Positions 1-9,946 of a stretch of DNA of 64,000 nucleotides are shown here, one piece after another. The notes beneath the pieces are model-generated. The model was not told the DNA's origin and made no database searches. It saw only the letters and a program-made list of their open reading frames with translations. The DNA is from Porites lobata (lineage: Eukaryota > Cnidaria > Anthozoa > Scleractinia > Poritidae). The stretch is from positions 1,474,501 to 1,538,500 of the forward strand of contig CALNXK010000020.1 in assembly GCA_942486035.1 (NCBI GenBank), written 5' to 3'. A program made the position numbers and the translations under genes. Positions within the stretch are counted from its first letter, which is position 1; each line of letters begins with the position of its first letter.

Positions 1-79
1 GATGAATCAACATGTGAATGTTGCTGTTGCTGTTGTTGGCGACTTTCTTCGTTATTTGCAGTATAGTTGTCCTCATTTC

Positions 80-1022
80 TCACTTGGAATTGTACCTCAC
101 TTCTAAGGGCTCAAATCTGTTCTGAGTTTCTATATTGCAGGCCGCCAACGGCCTCTGGATATGTTTATCATTCACACTTTTCCCAAGTGTGCCCACTTGG
201 GACCAACAATCACATATCTTTTGTTGGCGGCATTCGCCCTCGCTTCTTTCTTGCATAATGATCTTCATAGCCAGCTTAAGAGAATCATTTTCTTGTTGCA
301 AGGACAAAACTTGGCTCTCATAGGAAAAACACTTTTCCTCCAACACCTCAATTTCATTATCTTTTTAGATAATGTCGATAACACCTTCTCATACCTCTCT
401 TTGTAATCGAGGAGCTCGGCGCTAAAAGGGGTTTCTTGTAATTTGCATTTCGTCGACAGAAGGCTTGTATTTGCTTCAACCTTTTTCTGAAGAATTAGTA
501 AATCCAGTTTTAAGCCCTCAATATCAGCACTGATAACCGAGTTCGATCGCTCTTGAATACTGTTCTCAAGTCCGGCGTCGGCGGCCGAAGCTAGTCGATT
601 ACTGCAGATGCCATTGGCTTCTTGCGAAGGCGGAATTTCTTGCTCGGTTGTTGAAGCATCCGAGACAGGCGTATCAGCTTCTGTTCCTGTTTATTTTGAA
701 TAAACTTGACCAACTTGTCCTTTAAGGAGGGACCATCTCGACCTTGGAAACAAAGGGTTAGCTGTTTCTTATTATACCAGTTGATGACGAGATTATTGTT
801 AGAACTTTTGAATTGCTTTACGTTTCCTCCGGGCGACGACCACTTTCCTTGTAGTTTCAAGCCATTTTCCACAAAATTCTTTAACGATTCAAGGTTATTC
901 GTCCACGTTAATCGTTCCCCGTTTAGCTTAAGGGATTGTAATTCGCACCATTTAAGGTTAAGCTGGTAAGACTCGGTATCTTTCGTCAAAACGGGACCAG
1001 AAGGTTCACGTCCGTCCGCCAT
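80..1022 (-). pseudogene. Disrupted gene: conserved N-terminal domain plus coiled-coil C-terminal region
   Basis: An open frame starts at the ATG at 1022 (MADGREPSG...) and runs 143 codons to a stop at 591. Its first ~110 residues look like a folded domain with motifs KWCELQSLKLNGE, KWSSPGG and NLVINWYNKK. I believe this domain recurs in predicted coral proteins, but I cannot name it. Near 690 the better continuation moves to another frame (TEQEIPPSQEANG..., then GLENSIQERSN and IEGLKLDLLILQKKVEAN), which passes the 591 stop. Near 366, in an A-run, it shifts again into NEIEVLEEKCFSYESQ and QQENDSLKLAMK, ending at 80. The downstream text is heptad-rich coiled coil. Two frame changes without splice consensus suggest a decayed copy; sequencing error is the alternative. 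The 143-residue ORF could still be expressed alone. Confidence 0.5.
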
Positions 1023-1078
1023 GGTTCACGCCAGCTAATCTATTTTGAAATAGAAATCTATTTTTGAAATAGAAATAG

Positions 1079-1224
1079 TACGGTCGAACCTCTATGTAAG
1101 GAAGTCCTCGGTACAATGAACGATACTCTTTGCCCCAGTAATAGTGAAATATATGAAAAAGAACCTCGATAAAACGAAACCTTGGTATAGCGAACAAATT
1201 TTTCCAGTCTCTTGGCCCTTCGTT
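1079..1224. mobile_element. Truncated TA-flanked MITE (pogo/Tigger-like TIR), copy 1
   Basis: The left end is TA followed by CGGTCGAACCTC. The interior (GGTACAATGAACGATACTCTTT..., CAGTCTCTTGGCCCTTCGTT) matches the better-preserved element at 17818-18012. The right terminal repeat is missing, because the element stops where GPCR-homologous sequence begins. The TIR style (CAGT-GAACCTC-ATATAACGAA) resembles non-autonomous pogo/Tigger elements; that assignment is inference. Confidence 0.6.
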
Positions 1225-1231
1225 CTGCTAG

Positions 1232-1631
1232 CCGATTTCTCATATCTGGAACCTTTTTCTTCAGCTTTTTCTTAATTTTGTTTTTCTACTTTCTGATTGT
1301 GGTATTTCTGCTACGTCACAAGAGGAGAAGAAAGCAACTTTGCGCAGCTCGAAACGTTTCTGTGAGACTGACTTCCCGCATAGAGGTTCGTGTTACTTGT
1401 ACACTGGCTATCGCAATCGGTATTTTCACCGCTTGTTGGGCTCTCGAGATCGTAGTTTTCTTTTGGCAGTATAAATGGAAAACCACTTATAAGGCCAAAC
1501 ATCCCTTTGGGCATGTGGTTGGAACCCTGGCTCTGTCAAACTCAGCCATGAACTTTTTGATTTACTCTGCTAAAATCCAGGGCTTCAAAGAGGCATACGT
1601 CAGCATCATACGAAAGATGCTCCGCTTGTAG
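1232..1631 (+). pseudogene. Truncated class A GPCR pseudogene (TM5-TM7 only)
   Basis: The frame ending at the TAG at 1629-1631 is clearly paralogous to the receptors at 9947 and 13746. It keeps TM5 (FYFLIVVFLLRHKRRRKQL), the short third intracellular loop, TM6 (LAIAIGIFTACW) and TM7 with NSAMNFLIYS, and ends FKEAY...RKMLRL. TM1-TM4 and any start codon are absent. The sequence before about 1232 is the end of a MITE, not receptor. The CWxP motif of TM6 is CWAL, and the MWLR motif before TM7 has been lost. It is therefore a dead 3' fragment. The open frame is intact downstream, so the loss is probably fairly recent or the fragment is constrained by chance. Confidence 0.85.
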
Positions 1632-2036
1632 AGTTGTGGACTTTTTGCTACTTGTTTAAAGAAAGTAAAAACTACTGTTTGAAATCGCAGTTGATCCTAA
1701 TGGTTAATTTTTGTAAGGCAAAACTGACATCTACTTATATGGTAAACGGTCAGCTTGTACTATTGGTTTATAAATACAGGTACATGGGGAATTGTTAACG
1801 ACTAGAAGTATTCGTTATTAGCTAATAGGGAGCATAAACAACCACGACGACAACTTAACAGCAGGTAAAAGGTCAATTAAACAAAATGCATTTACTCTCC
1901 TTCAAACTTAATTGCGTTTATTTAGCTTCGCGCATTTTGTCAAATGTCGGCGAATTTCCCTTTAGTTGAATTTTTAAGGTCTGCATCTAAGTTCTAAAAT
2001 AGACCATTCTACAGTTGTGGACTTAGTACCCTCAGC

Positions 2037-2222
2037 TAGCCTTCGAGTGAATGAGAGGCTGACGGCGACGTTGTTTTGATACAAACCTTCTTTGTTCTCT
2101 TATGGAGATTGTCCTTGAAAAATACTAGGTATAGTAGCATAAGAATAACTTGATTTACAGAATAAAGCAGGAAGGTTTGTACCAAAACAAGGTCAACTAC
2201 TCCAATCTCGCTTCCATCCATA
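2037..2222. repeat. MITE-like inverted-repeat element
   Basis: The inner parts of two arms are inverted copies: TTGTTTTGATACAAACCTTC near 2071-2090 and GAAGGTTTGTACCAAAACAA near 2171-2190. The outer arms (CCTTCGAGTGAATGAGAGG... and ...CAATCTCGCTTCCATCC) are more diverged. The right end recurs at 3939-4025, so this is a dispersed family. Confidence 0.5.
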
Positions 2223-3234
2223 ACTGCAAAATGGCTTATTAATAATTATAACCTTTAACTATCCATCTTTTAAAAATATATACAATGGATTTACAACACT
2301 ATAAAATGCTATCAAGTGATTATTCTAATAAAAAAAAGAGTAAGTAAGTAAAAATAGCAGATCATTAAAAGAGTCTTGCAGCTCTTGCTATCAATGAATT
2401 TGCATGTGTTTGCGTTCCTGACTTTGGTATTGCTACTGAACCTGGTTTGGATCCTTGGCTGGTATTTGGCTTGGTTGAGAAAAATTTGATTTGGGTGGTT
2501 AATATCATTCACAATTCTTTCTAATTCACGTTTTGTGGTTACGTTGCACCTGTCCTCTAGCGTTGGAAGGGATGTTCTTGTTATCCTGATGATATCTATA
2601 GGCACCTGTTTTGTATTCTTCGTTTTCACTGTCACGCAATAAACACGGCACAAAAAAATACATTTGAAACCGTCTAGTGGAAGAAGCCAAGAAAATGAAA
2701 TGTTATAAAAGACTAATATATAAACAATTTGTCCAAATCTCAGGTCTTTGTGGCCCACAGTTTCTGAGTTAGTTGCCGAAACATTTCACGCACCTTTGTA
2801 GAGCTTTGTATGGAGACGCCATATTGGTGAACAGAAACTGTCCACCAATATGGCCGCCGGAAATCAACAAAACATCTGGAGTTCACTTTTTCTATAAAAG
2901 CTCCTCCTTTTCACTCGAGAACTAGCATACTTGCGCATAAACATATCTTCTAATACTTGAAATGGTTAAACTGCTGAAAATCAAGCGGAGAGACTTTTTT
3001 CAAGGAGATAGCATTCCTATTTTGGTGTCACGCACAGTGAAAACTCCGAAGTGCAAACTGCTGTATTTTCGAAATGAAACATGCTTCGGGGCTGGAAACT
3101 TGTACAAAGACTTATTTCCTATTAATCTTCAACCTAGTGTAAATAAGAATTCCTAAAACCTCGCTTTTTTGACTTTGCAATCTGGTGACCTCAGCGTGAA
3201 AACCATCAATAGAATGCAAGTCTTATGTAAGGTA

Positions 3235-3575
3235 CTTCGGCAAACCGCCCCACAGTGGGGAGGCATACTCGAGAAGTAGGCGTATTTTGGTACAATATAT
3301 CGTGATGCCAATCTCTGTAGGTAGATTTGCTTTCCTACATTCCATCAAAAAATACAAATCTCTTGCTGGCTTTCTTTAAAGTCTGTTCAACATGGTAATT
3401 CCAACTTAGGTTGTCTTGTTGCCATACCCCCAGTAGCTTAAACACGGATGCCCTCTCCAAACACGAGTCATTTATTCGTAAAAGATCCGGCTCAATAGAG
3501 TTTTTGCAGAACGATAGCTGGGGGCTATTAACAAACAAATCGAGCTGGGTCTTAAGTCCTTGACGAAAGACTCCT
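3235..3575 (-). mobile_element. Non-LTR retrotransposon (LINE) reverse-transcriptase fragment
   Basis: Reading the minus strand from about 3561, one frame gives TQLDLFVNSPQ..., then FKLLGVWQQDNLSWNYHVEQ and TLKKASKRF, ending at 3335. About there the frame shifts and continues as ECRKANLPTEIGITIYCTKI and LLLEYASPLWGGLPKYL until a stop near 3228. The sequence LGV-W-HV-KKAS-R followed by LLEYASP-WGG is the signature of the C-terminal part of Jockey/CR1-type reverse transcriptases. One frameshift and missing ends make it a dead 5'- and 3'-truncated relic. Confidence 0.8.
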
Positions 3576-3938
3576 TTCCATTGACTTAGTTTACATAAAG
3601 GTGTTAATTAAGTGACTCTCTTGATGATAACCAAATGTCCAGCTGCAATCTGTGAGACACCTTGTCCTCAACGACATCACTAACGTTTTCCCGACACTAT
3701 CTACTTCAAAAAGTAAAGCTAGCCTCATTTCTTAACCTTTTGGCCGCTGCCCAAACTACCCATTGAGAACAACAAACAACCCAACTTTTTTGTTGTTCGA
3801 AAGCGCCCCAATTGAAGAAAGAGCCTCCACAATTTTCTCGCCGATTGTTGCTTGGACATGTGAAAATAATGTTTTTCTTATGATAATGTTAACTTGTATT
3901 TTTTTAAAGAAAAATTTACATTAGGAAAGGGAAGGAGG

Positions 3939-4025
3939 CCGGTTTGTATCAAAACAAGGTTAACCTCAGTCTCACATTCACTCAAAGGCTAGGACGCTCA
4001 GCCCACACCTGTAAAATGGCCTATT
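3939..4025. repeat. Solo end of the 2037-2222 repeat family
   Basis: GGTTTGTATCAAAACAAGG, then CTCACATTCACTCAAAGGC and TGTAAAATGGCCTATTT, match the right end at 2171-2240 and, inverted, the left arm at 2037-2090. Confidence 0.5.
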
Positions 4026-4299
4026 TAGCACAATATTACTGACAGGTGTAATGACGCAACGCGAGTGATTTGATCTTGACCTGAGCAGATTTGTAAGTGA
4101 ATAAGGCTGAACTTCAAATTGATAAAGCAAAACAATATATTGATAATAATGATGGAGATTTTAACAACAACAACAACCTTGTAACAACAGCTACAGTATT
4201 TGCAATAATGATGATGAGGTCAAAAAAATAGATAAAATGGACATTTAGAAGTAGCGCATCTTTTTAATTAAGTGGTTCTTCATCTACCAGATTCCTTAT

Positions 4300-4490
4300 C
4301 GAATTGGTATTTGAAAATGTTGATTTTGAGGAGAGCGGAAAATCGAAGTTCCCGGAGAAAAACCTCTCGTAGCAAAGGAGAGAACGTGCAAACTCAACCC
4401 ACATTATGGCGTCGACGCCGGGATTCGAACCCGAGCCACACTGGTGTGAGGCCGCGATTACTCTTAGCACTGCGCCACCCTTGCTACACT
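4300..4490 (-). mobile_element. tRNA-derived SINE
   Basis: On the minus strand the head carries an A-box-like GTGGCGCAGTGCTAAGAG near 4461-4478 and a perfect B box GGTTCGAATCC at 4421-4431, spaced as in a tRNA promoter. The body continues with ATAATGTGGGTTGAGTTTG and an AGAGGTTTTTCTCC-type segment. The acceptor stem does not pair, so it is not a functional tRNA. The layout matches SINE bodies common in cnidarians. A related body without the tRNA head may be present near 34290-34360. Confidence 0.65.
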
Positions 4491-4699
4491 GATAGTGAAG
4501 ATACCTGGTTTAGTTGGCTTAGCTCAAACGCATCATCCTAATTTGTTCGACATTCAATTGATCATATCTTCAGGTTAAGGCCATGGTCTAGGTGGCAAAG
4601 ATTAAAAACTTTTGCAGTATTTTATTATTGCAAGAAAGCTTGTTAGAAGGCTAATATTTGCAGTTATGGCTCTCAATCTGACTTATCTGATTATTGTTC

Positions 4700-4757
4700 T
4701 CGCAGTATAAGAGTTTCAGAATGTATATTCTGGCTCACGTCAGTAGACTATTTATAG
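4700..4757 (+). promoter_or_regulatory. Putative core promoter of GPCR pseudogene 2 (TATA-like)
   Basis: TATAAGAG at 4706-4713 followed by TTTCAGAATG and ACGTCAGT is shared with 9716-9780 upstream of the intact receptor gene. It sits 208 bases before the ATG here and 225 there. Conservation in position and orientation between paralogs suggests a duplicated promoter. It is not proven. Confidence 0.35.
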
Positions 4758-4913
4758 GTACCTCTAAGTCAAAATAAGTCCAATAACGTCTGACTGGCGA
4801 GGTAGACTGATATTTTTAGAATCTTAGTTGCGGGTTTTTCCCATTTACTCGAGCTTAGAGTTCATAAGTAACCCTGATTTTGCACCGTATAGTGCAGCAG
4901 GCCATAAAAGAAC

Positions 4914-5785
4914 ATGAACAAATCATCGGAGAACGCCAAGAGTTGTTCTCTTCCCATGGCCCATGGTATTGCACTGATCACAGTCAATGCTATGGTGTGC
5001 ATATTGGGATCGTTTGAGAACTTACTCGTTTGTTTTGCCATTGCCACTCACCCTCTCCTACGCCGAACTTCAAACTATCTTCTGTTGAGCCTAGCGATCG
5101 CTGATTTATTAGTCACCTTGGTATGCCAGCCCTTCCTTTTGGAAATCGTCTACAATCGAACATTCTTTCACGAATGCAAAGCAAGCCTGGAAATGCCGTA
5201 TCGTCTCATAGTCAACCTTTCTGGTTCCGCTTCAGTGATCCACTTAGCCTCGATCAGTTTGGATCGGTTTATCGCCGTTGCGTTCCCTCTTCACTACAAA
5301 ATTGTCATGAAGAAATGAGGACTTGTGATTTTGCTCACAGCTTCTTGGGCACTACCGATTTCAATTCCTCTTTTGATGGTTTTCCTTCCGCCGTCCTTTC
5401 TCAAAAAGTTCATGGCCATGGCATCGTTTTCCTTGAGCTACTTCGTCATCATCTTTTCATACTTTATGATCGCAGTATTTCTGCTCAGGTACAAGAAGAA
5501 AAGAAAGGACCTAAGAGTCCGTACGGTTTCTATAAAGTTTACTTCACGCAGAGAGGTCCGTGTTGCTCACACTTTAGCTATTGCAACCGGCGTTTTTACA
5601 GTTTGTTGGGTTCCAGTAAAGACTATGAGGTTTTCATAGGCATGACGCCAAACAGCCCTTTGTACATGTGGCTCCGGACCTTGGCTCTGTCAAACTCAGC
5701 CATGAATTTTCTAATTTACTCTGCAAGAATCCGCGCCTTCAAAGAGGCATACGCAAGTATCTTTCAAAAGATGTGTCGCTTGTAG
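4914..5785 (+). pseudogene. Class A GPCR pseudogene (one stop, one frameshift)
   Basis: Full-length paralog of the receptor at 9947, starting ATG at 4914 (MNKSSENAKSCSLP). It retains TM1 with ENLLV, LAIADL in TM2 and DRFIAV after TM3, then meets a TGA at 5316-5318. That codon falls where the paralog encodes Cys (MNKCG versus MKK-stop-G). The same frame continues through TM4-TM6 (SWALPIS, FLLRYKKKRK, FTVCWVPVKT). Near 5630 a one-base shift within TTTTC moves TM7 into another frame (MWLRTLALSNSAMNFLIYS...QKMCRL, TAG at 5783-5785). A further oddity is Glu in place of Gly just before the TM1 Asn. Two independent lesions argue against a sequencing error, and the remaining similarity indicates recent decay. 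Confidence 0.9.
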
Positions 5786-5821
5786 AATTTGGAGACGCTT
5801 TGGAATTTGTTTTGGACGTAA

Positions 5822-5965
5822 TATATCAAACATGAGATGCAGTGTTTCATCACCAGATGAAACACCGAGAAGAGAGTTGAAAATACGACGCGCAGCGGAG
5901 TATTTTTGACGAACTTCGAGGTGTTTCATCTGGTGATGAAACACTGTGTCGAATGTTTGATATTT
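5822..5965. repeat. Foldback (palindromic) repeat element
   Basis: A perfect 26-bp inverted repeat pairs 5840-5865 with 5921-5946 (core TGTTTCATCACCAGATGAAACA). It extends imperfectly outward through ATATCAAACA at both ends and inward through TTGAAAATAC/GTATTTTTGAC. The loop is CGACGCGCAGCGGAG. The whole ~144 bp could fold into one hairpin. It lies immediately after GPCR pseudogene 2. Confidence 0.75.
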
Positions 5966-6343
5966 CTTCTCAAACAAAATCATTTTTGAAGGAGAAATTA
6001 AGGATGCAAATACTAAGCAGTGTTTCATCCGATTTCCAAACACTCATTAAACATTAATTTCCTTTGTATTTTCTTAATGAATTATTTACGAGTTTGAGAA
6101 TTAACATTCATCAGTCTACTCTTCTAAGTTCGCTCGTGCTTGATGCATGCCTTCTTGACTCCTTAACTGTTATTGATCCGCTTTCTTCGAAAGTCTTGGA
6201 ATGTGAATTATTCAATTACTGAAGAAAAACAACTGATTTAACTGTTTCATTAATAGTAAGGTTGGACTATGGATCATTGAAAAAAAAAATCACGCACTGG
6301 AAATTGGTTTTCATTGATTCCCACATCGTATCGCTGCGCCAGG

Positions 6344-6754
6344 CACAGGGTCCAGAGGAAATGTGCCTGTCGAAAACCCGTCGAAAACCTCTGAAAAAAT
6401 GGGTTATTTTGATCGCGTTGCGGTTTCGTTACACATTCTATATACCGCAAACAAAGAGACTGAGGGCTCGCAAGGTCGGCTTACAGTGTAAAATACAAAC
6501 TTCGTGCCCGCGGTCGCCCTTCGGGCGACGTGATGTGCGCCAGCGAGGCTATGGCTTGCGGTTATTGATTTTCAAAATGGCTAACAACAAAGTCGATCTG
6601 GGTCAGATAAGAAGCGAAGAAATCGTTTACAGTAGATTCAAAAAGATCCCATTGGGCTAATTAATCGTGCTAAGCGACAAGTATAGACATTTTTCAAGGT
6701 TAGACTTTAAATAAGTAGTTTATTTATTCACACGAAACTCCTCTGGACCCTGTG
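6344..6754. mobile_element. Non-autonomous DNA transposon with CACAGGGTCCAGAGGA termini
   Basis: The terminal inverted repeats CACAGGGTCCAGAGGA (6344-6359) and TCCTCTGGACCCTGTG (6739-6754) are perfect. The flanks carry the same CGCCAGG, giving a 7-9 bp target duplication depending on where the boundary is placed. The ~410-bp interior has a CG-rich hairpin (GGTCGCCCTTCGGGCGAC) but no transposase. A solo terminus-like CTCCTCTGGACCTTG occurs near 19358. Confidence 0.75.
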
Positions 6755-6983
6755 CGCCAGGTTGCTTTTGGTGAATAGCGTTATTTGCATACGGCTGATT
6801 ACCCACAGGAACAACACGATCTTATCCACTCTGACGAATGTTCACGAAAATATCCGTTTTAAGGCCCCTTGTTCCTTGAGGGTCCTTAGTAGGTTTTTCG
6901 GGATCCAGCGGGATTTGACTCATTTGAAGGATGGGATTCGGGATTTCAAAACAAAATGTGAGCGAGATTCGAGATTGAAAGTG

Positions 6984-7700
6984 TGCACGGGAGGGGGTAT
7001 TCTGCCCGGGGGGTACTCCCTTTTATAATCCAAATACCGTATTTACTCGAATAGACGCCGCGGCGTTTATTTCAATTTTTCGCGATCCAGCTGCGGCGTT
7101 TATTCGAGGGCGGCGTTTATTAAAAAATCACTTTATTCAGTCCTAAATATCGTACTTCATATGGTAACTTTTTTACTAGGTAACAGTAAAACAAACTTTG
7201 TGCACGAGTCACTGGAAAGAGAAAGAGAGAAGTCGGCCTTGTAGTACCAGCGAAGTTCTCTGCATTAACAGCGGAATTACGCGTTAACTTAACACAAGAG
7301 CAAAAAAGTACAGTCACTTTGAACTAAAAAATGTTGTTCTAAAAGGAAATAAATTTCCATTGCTGGTTTAAACTTGAAATAGACTTTACTTTAATAATTA
7401 TTATAAATCATTATTTCCTCAAATAAACGCCGCACCGTAGACGCGGCGTCTATTCGGGGGCGACGTCTATTAATATTTTGAGTCTCAAGTGCGGCGTCTA
7501 TTTGAGGGCGGCGTCTATTCGGGGGCGGCGTCTATTCGGGGGCGGCGTCTATTCGAGTAAATACGGTAGATATGTACCGCCCCAAAGGGTATGGTTTTTG
7601 GGCCTTTTTGGTTCTGAAAACGGGTCATATACACTTTGCCCATTTTGGTCTGCAATCGGGTGTGGTTTTCGAGGGAACTGCGGGAGTGTATGAACGTATT
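6984..7700. repeat. GGGGGGTACTCC-type repeat, split by a transposon
   Basis: CACGGGAGGGGGTATTCTG and GGGGGGTACTCCC at 6984-7022 are followed, after the insertion at 7037-7566, by GTACCGCCCCAAAGGGTAT and text matching 42748-42900. The two halves together form one copy of the family also found at 42748. Confidence 0.65.
7037..7566. mobile_element. TA-inserting element with CCGTATTTACTCGAATA termini
   Basis: The left terminus CCGTATTTACTCGAATAGAC (7037-7056) is the inverse of the right terminus GTCTATTCGAGTAAATACGG (7547-7566), and a TA dinucleotide flanks both ends. Next to the right end lie several near-identical copies of GGCGGCGTCTATTCGGG (about 7430-7545), an internal tandem array. There is no transposase frame. 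A diverged relative sits at 26319-26742. The TA target is typical of Tc1/mariner-type elements, but the superfamily is not resolved. Confidence 0.75.
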
Positions 7701-9700
7701 TACCATTTCAATTCCAAATGAATAAGAACGAAATGGAAATGTGCGAATTCGAAATTGGACTGCGAACAGTCTCGATGGCGTAAGCCCGAGAAGAAAAAAT
7801 AAGAGACTGCTAACTCTTTTGTTCTGGCTGGCTGGGGACAACGAAGCTGTCAAGGTAACTTAATTAATCAATTAAACCCGAATTACTTGAAACGATTTAT
7901 AAATAGAACATAAACAACTGAAAATGTTACACTTTCTTTAAATCTGGTAAGATTGCCTTGAATTCGTTTCCCTTGAGGAAATTTACAGCAGTTTCCTTCT
8001 GTACGATATCCTTCAAAGTTTTATTACTGAGATTACTGCTTGATTCGCTATTGTTTGCAGTTGTTTGTGACGCGTGACTATTTTTATTGCTTGCAATCTC
8101 ACCACAGACCAGTCAATGATCTGTCAACAGTTGTGCAATTGACCAATCGGTTACTCCGTTTCTGGGCTGACGGAGGGTTTGTTTACTACAAAAGAGTCAG
8201 CAAGAATTCAAGAATTCCCGAGGAGTACCCCCCCCCCCCGGGATTCCGAAAATATCCATGGGATTACGGGATTGAGCAAAAATGTTGGGTCGGGATGACG
8301 GGATTGGGAACCCTTTTTCTTTTCCCACATTCTAGTCTTTGTTGACAGATTGTTGTGTTGAGCGATTTTTGAAAGTAATACTGCTGGGATAGAAATAGAG
8401 AATATTTGAATGGGACGAATAGAGGGGAGAAGCCGTTACGTCACGTTGCCGTGGTCGAAAAATTTCTGGAGGTCAACAAACCGTTACCCTGCAAATATAT
8501 ATTGCAGAAAGAAAAACAAGAAAAAAAAGTTGACACCGAGTCTCTGTTTAGAAACATTTTTGTCCATGGCAACGTGACGTCACACTTCTTTCTATTTAGC
8601 CACATTTATAATCGTTTATTAAGTCAAGGCAGAGATTCGCCAGAAAATCACCCCGGTAAAGGAAAGGCGAGAACACCTACCACAGCCCGTAGCGAGGAAA
8701 TAGAAGCAGCCGAACACAAAAACAACAACATTAGCATACAAATAGTGTCGTTATATCGTAACAAAGTCAAATGGTATTCTTCATAACTGTTTACAAAACC
8801 TTTTATCAAATCGAGAATTTTTTAGCCCTCAGTAAAAATGTTATAATTTTGATGAGGCAAAAATAGTTAATGGTCAGCACAACAGTAAGCAAATAACCAG
8901 TTACTTTGAAACAATAGTAATATAGCTGTTTGGGCCCTTGCCTACACAGTCACTGTACGTGCTATCCTGCACGTCGAGTTTGGGAAATTACTATAAAGGG
9001 GCATTTTGTTTCAAATGCATAGAGAAGAGAATCTACCCTCCTCCTCCTTAATTACTACCTTATATATGTTAAACAGATATATGTACCTACATGGGGCCCT
9101 ATTTCTCTAATCTTCTCTAAAATCTTGGACAAATTTAACGGAAAATCAAAACCCCCCACCTACCAAATCAAGGATAAGAAAATGGTGCGTTTTGGCCGGA
9201 CGCACGCCTTCAGCTGCCAAAGATTGTAGGTTGTTGATTGGGTTCCATTTTTAAATATTTTGATCTGAGATGACCCATGCAATGGGGTACAACTATGAAA
9301 TACCCAATGCTTCTGTTTACTCAAATTAGCTAATTTCAAATGCACGAAAATATCATAGATATTATATAAGGATATTTTGGTCTGAGATGTGGCAGGTGGT
9401 CCAAGGCCCCAGAGAAACTATTTTTTGAATTTCTCTCCCCCAACCCAATCAAGACCCCGGTACGCTACCTCTAGGTAGATTTGAAACCAAGATAGCCACT
9501 TGTTACAGTAATCACTCGATCACGAAGATCTTACCGAAAAATAGCGGACTATAAACAGTCTATGACTTATTCGAAGACACCGGAAGGTCAAAATACTGTG
9601 TGAAATTTATGCCACATACACCTTGAAATCATTGGATGCTAATGACTTACAAGTCACAAGTCTGAGTGTGCGATATTTGTTTGCTAATGTTAATCTTGGC
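7701..9700. other. Intergenic region upstream of the first intact GPCR
   Basis: No gene is recognised. It contains a GACTGCGAACAGTCTC repeat (near 7760), an inverted partial GGGGTACTCC-type repeat (8224-8330, with a run of C), and the open frame 8406-8786. That frame lacks an ATG start and has low-complexity, non-protein-like content. Confidence 0.5.
8224..8330 (-). repeat. Partial GGGGGGTACTCC-type repeat, inverted
   Basis: GAGTACCCCCCCCCCCCGGG followed by ATTCCGAAAATATCCATGGG and GGGATGACGGGATTGGGA resembles the reverse of the family at 6890-7022, where GGGATTCGGGATT motifs also adjoin the G-run. Confidence 0.5.
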
Positions 9701-9715
9701 TTTAAATGTTGTAGT

Positions 9716-9780
9716 TGGAGTTATAAGAGTTTCAGAATGCATTTGTCTTGCTAACGTCATTGAAGTTCATATTGGTACAT
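9716..9780 (+). promoter_or_regulatory. Putative core promoter of the GPCR at 9947 (TATA-like)
   Basis: TATAAGAG at 9722-9729 and the following ~45 bases (TTTCAGAATGCAT..., ACGTCATTGAAG) are about three-quarters identical by eye to 4700-4757, and lie 225 bases before the start codon. Shared placement upstream of two paralogs supports a core promoter. Confidence 0.4.
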
Positions 9781-9946
9781 TGTTTGGAGTTTAGGCCGAG
9801 AGATGATATTTGAACATTGGAGGCAAAACAATTCTAATCACCTATTTTCGATTTGTAATTTTGTGGTAAAGGAGGAAGATGGAACTGCAACCGTGATCTT
9901 TCCATGTTAAAAGGGCCAGGCGGCCTACGCCAAGCAGAACTAAAGC

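Larger units (their letters stand above)
1632..4913. other. Intergenic region between GPCR pseudogenes 1 and 2
   Basis: No gene is seen. The stretch is AT-rich and holds an inverted-repeat element (2037-2222), a LINE reverse-transcriptase fragment (3235-3575), a solo copy of the same inverted-repeat element end (3939-4025), a tRNA-type SINE (4300-4490) and a possible promoter block (4700-4757). Short open frames elsewhere (for example 2312-2758 minus and 2962-3156 plus) lack protein-like composition. Confidence 0.6.

Noticed and set aside
4400..4480. Functional tRNA gene (minus strand)
   Set aside because: The A and B boxes are good but the acceptor stem does not pair, and the SINE body follows directly.
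8406..8786. 126-codon plus-strand open frame
   Set aside because: It starts at TTG, the content is repeat-like, and no homology is recognised.
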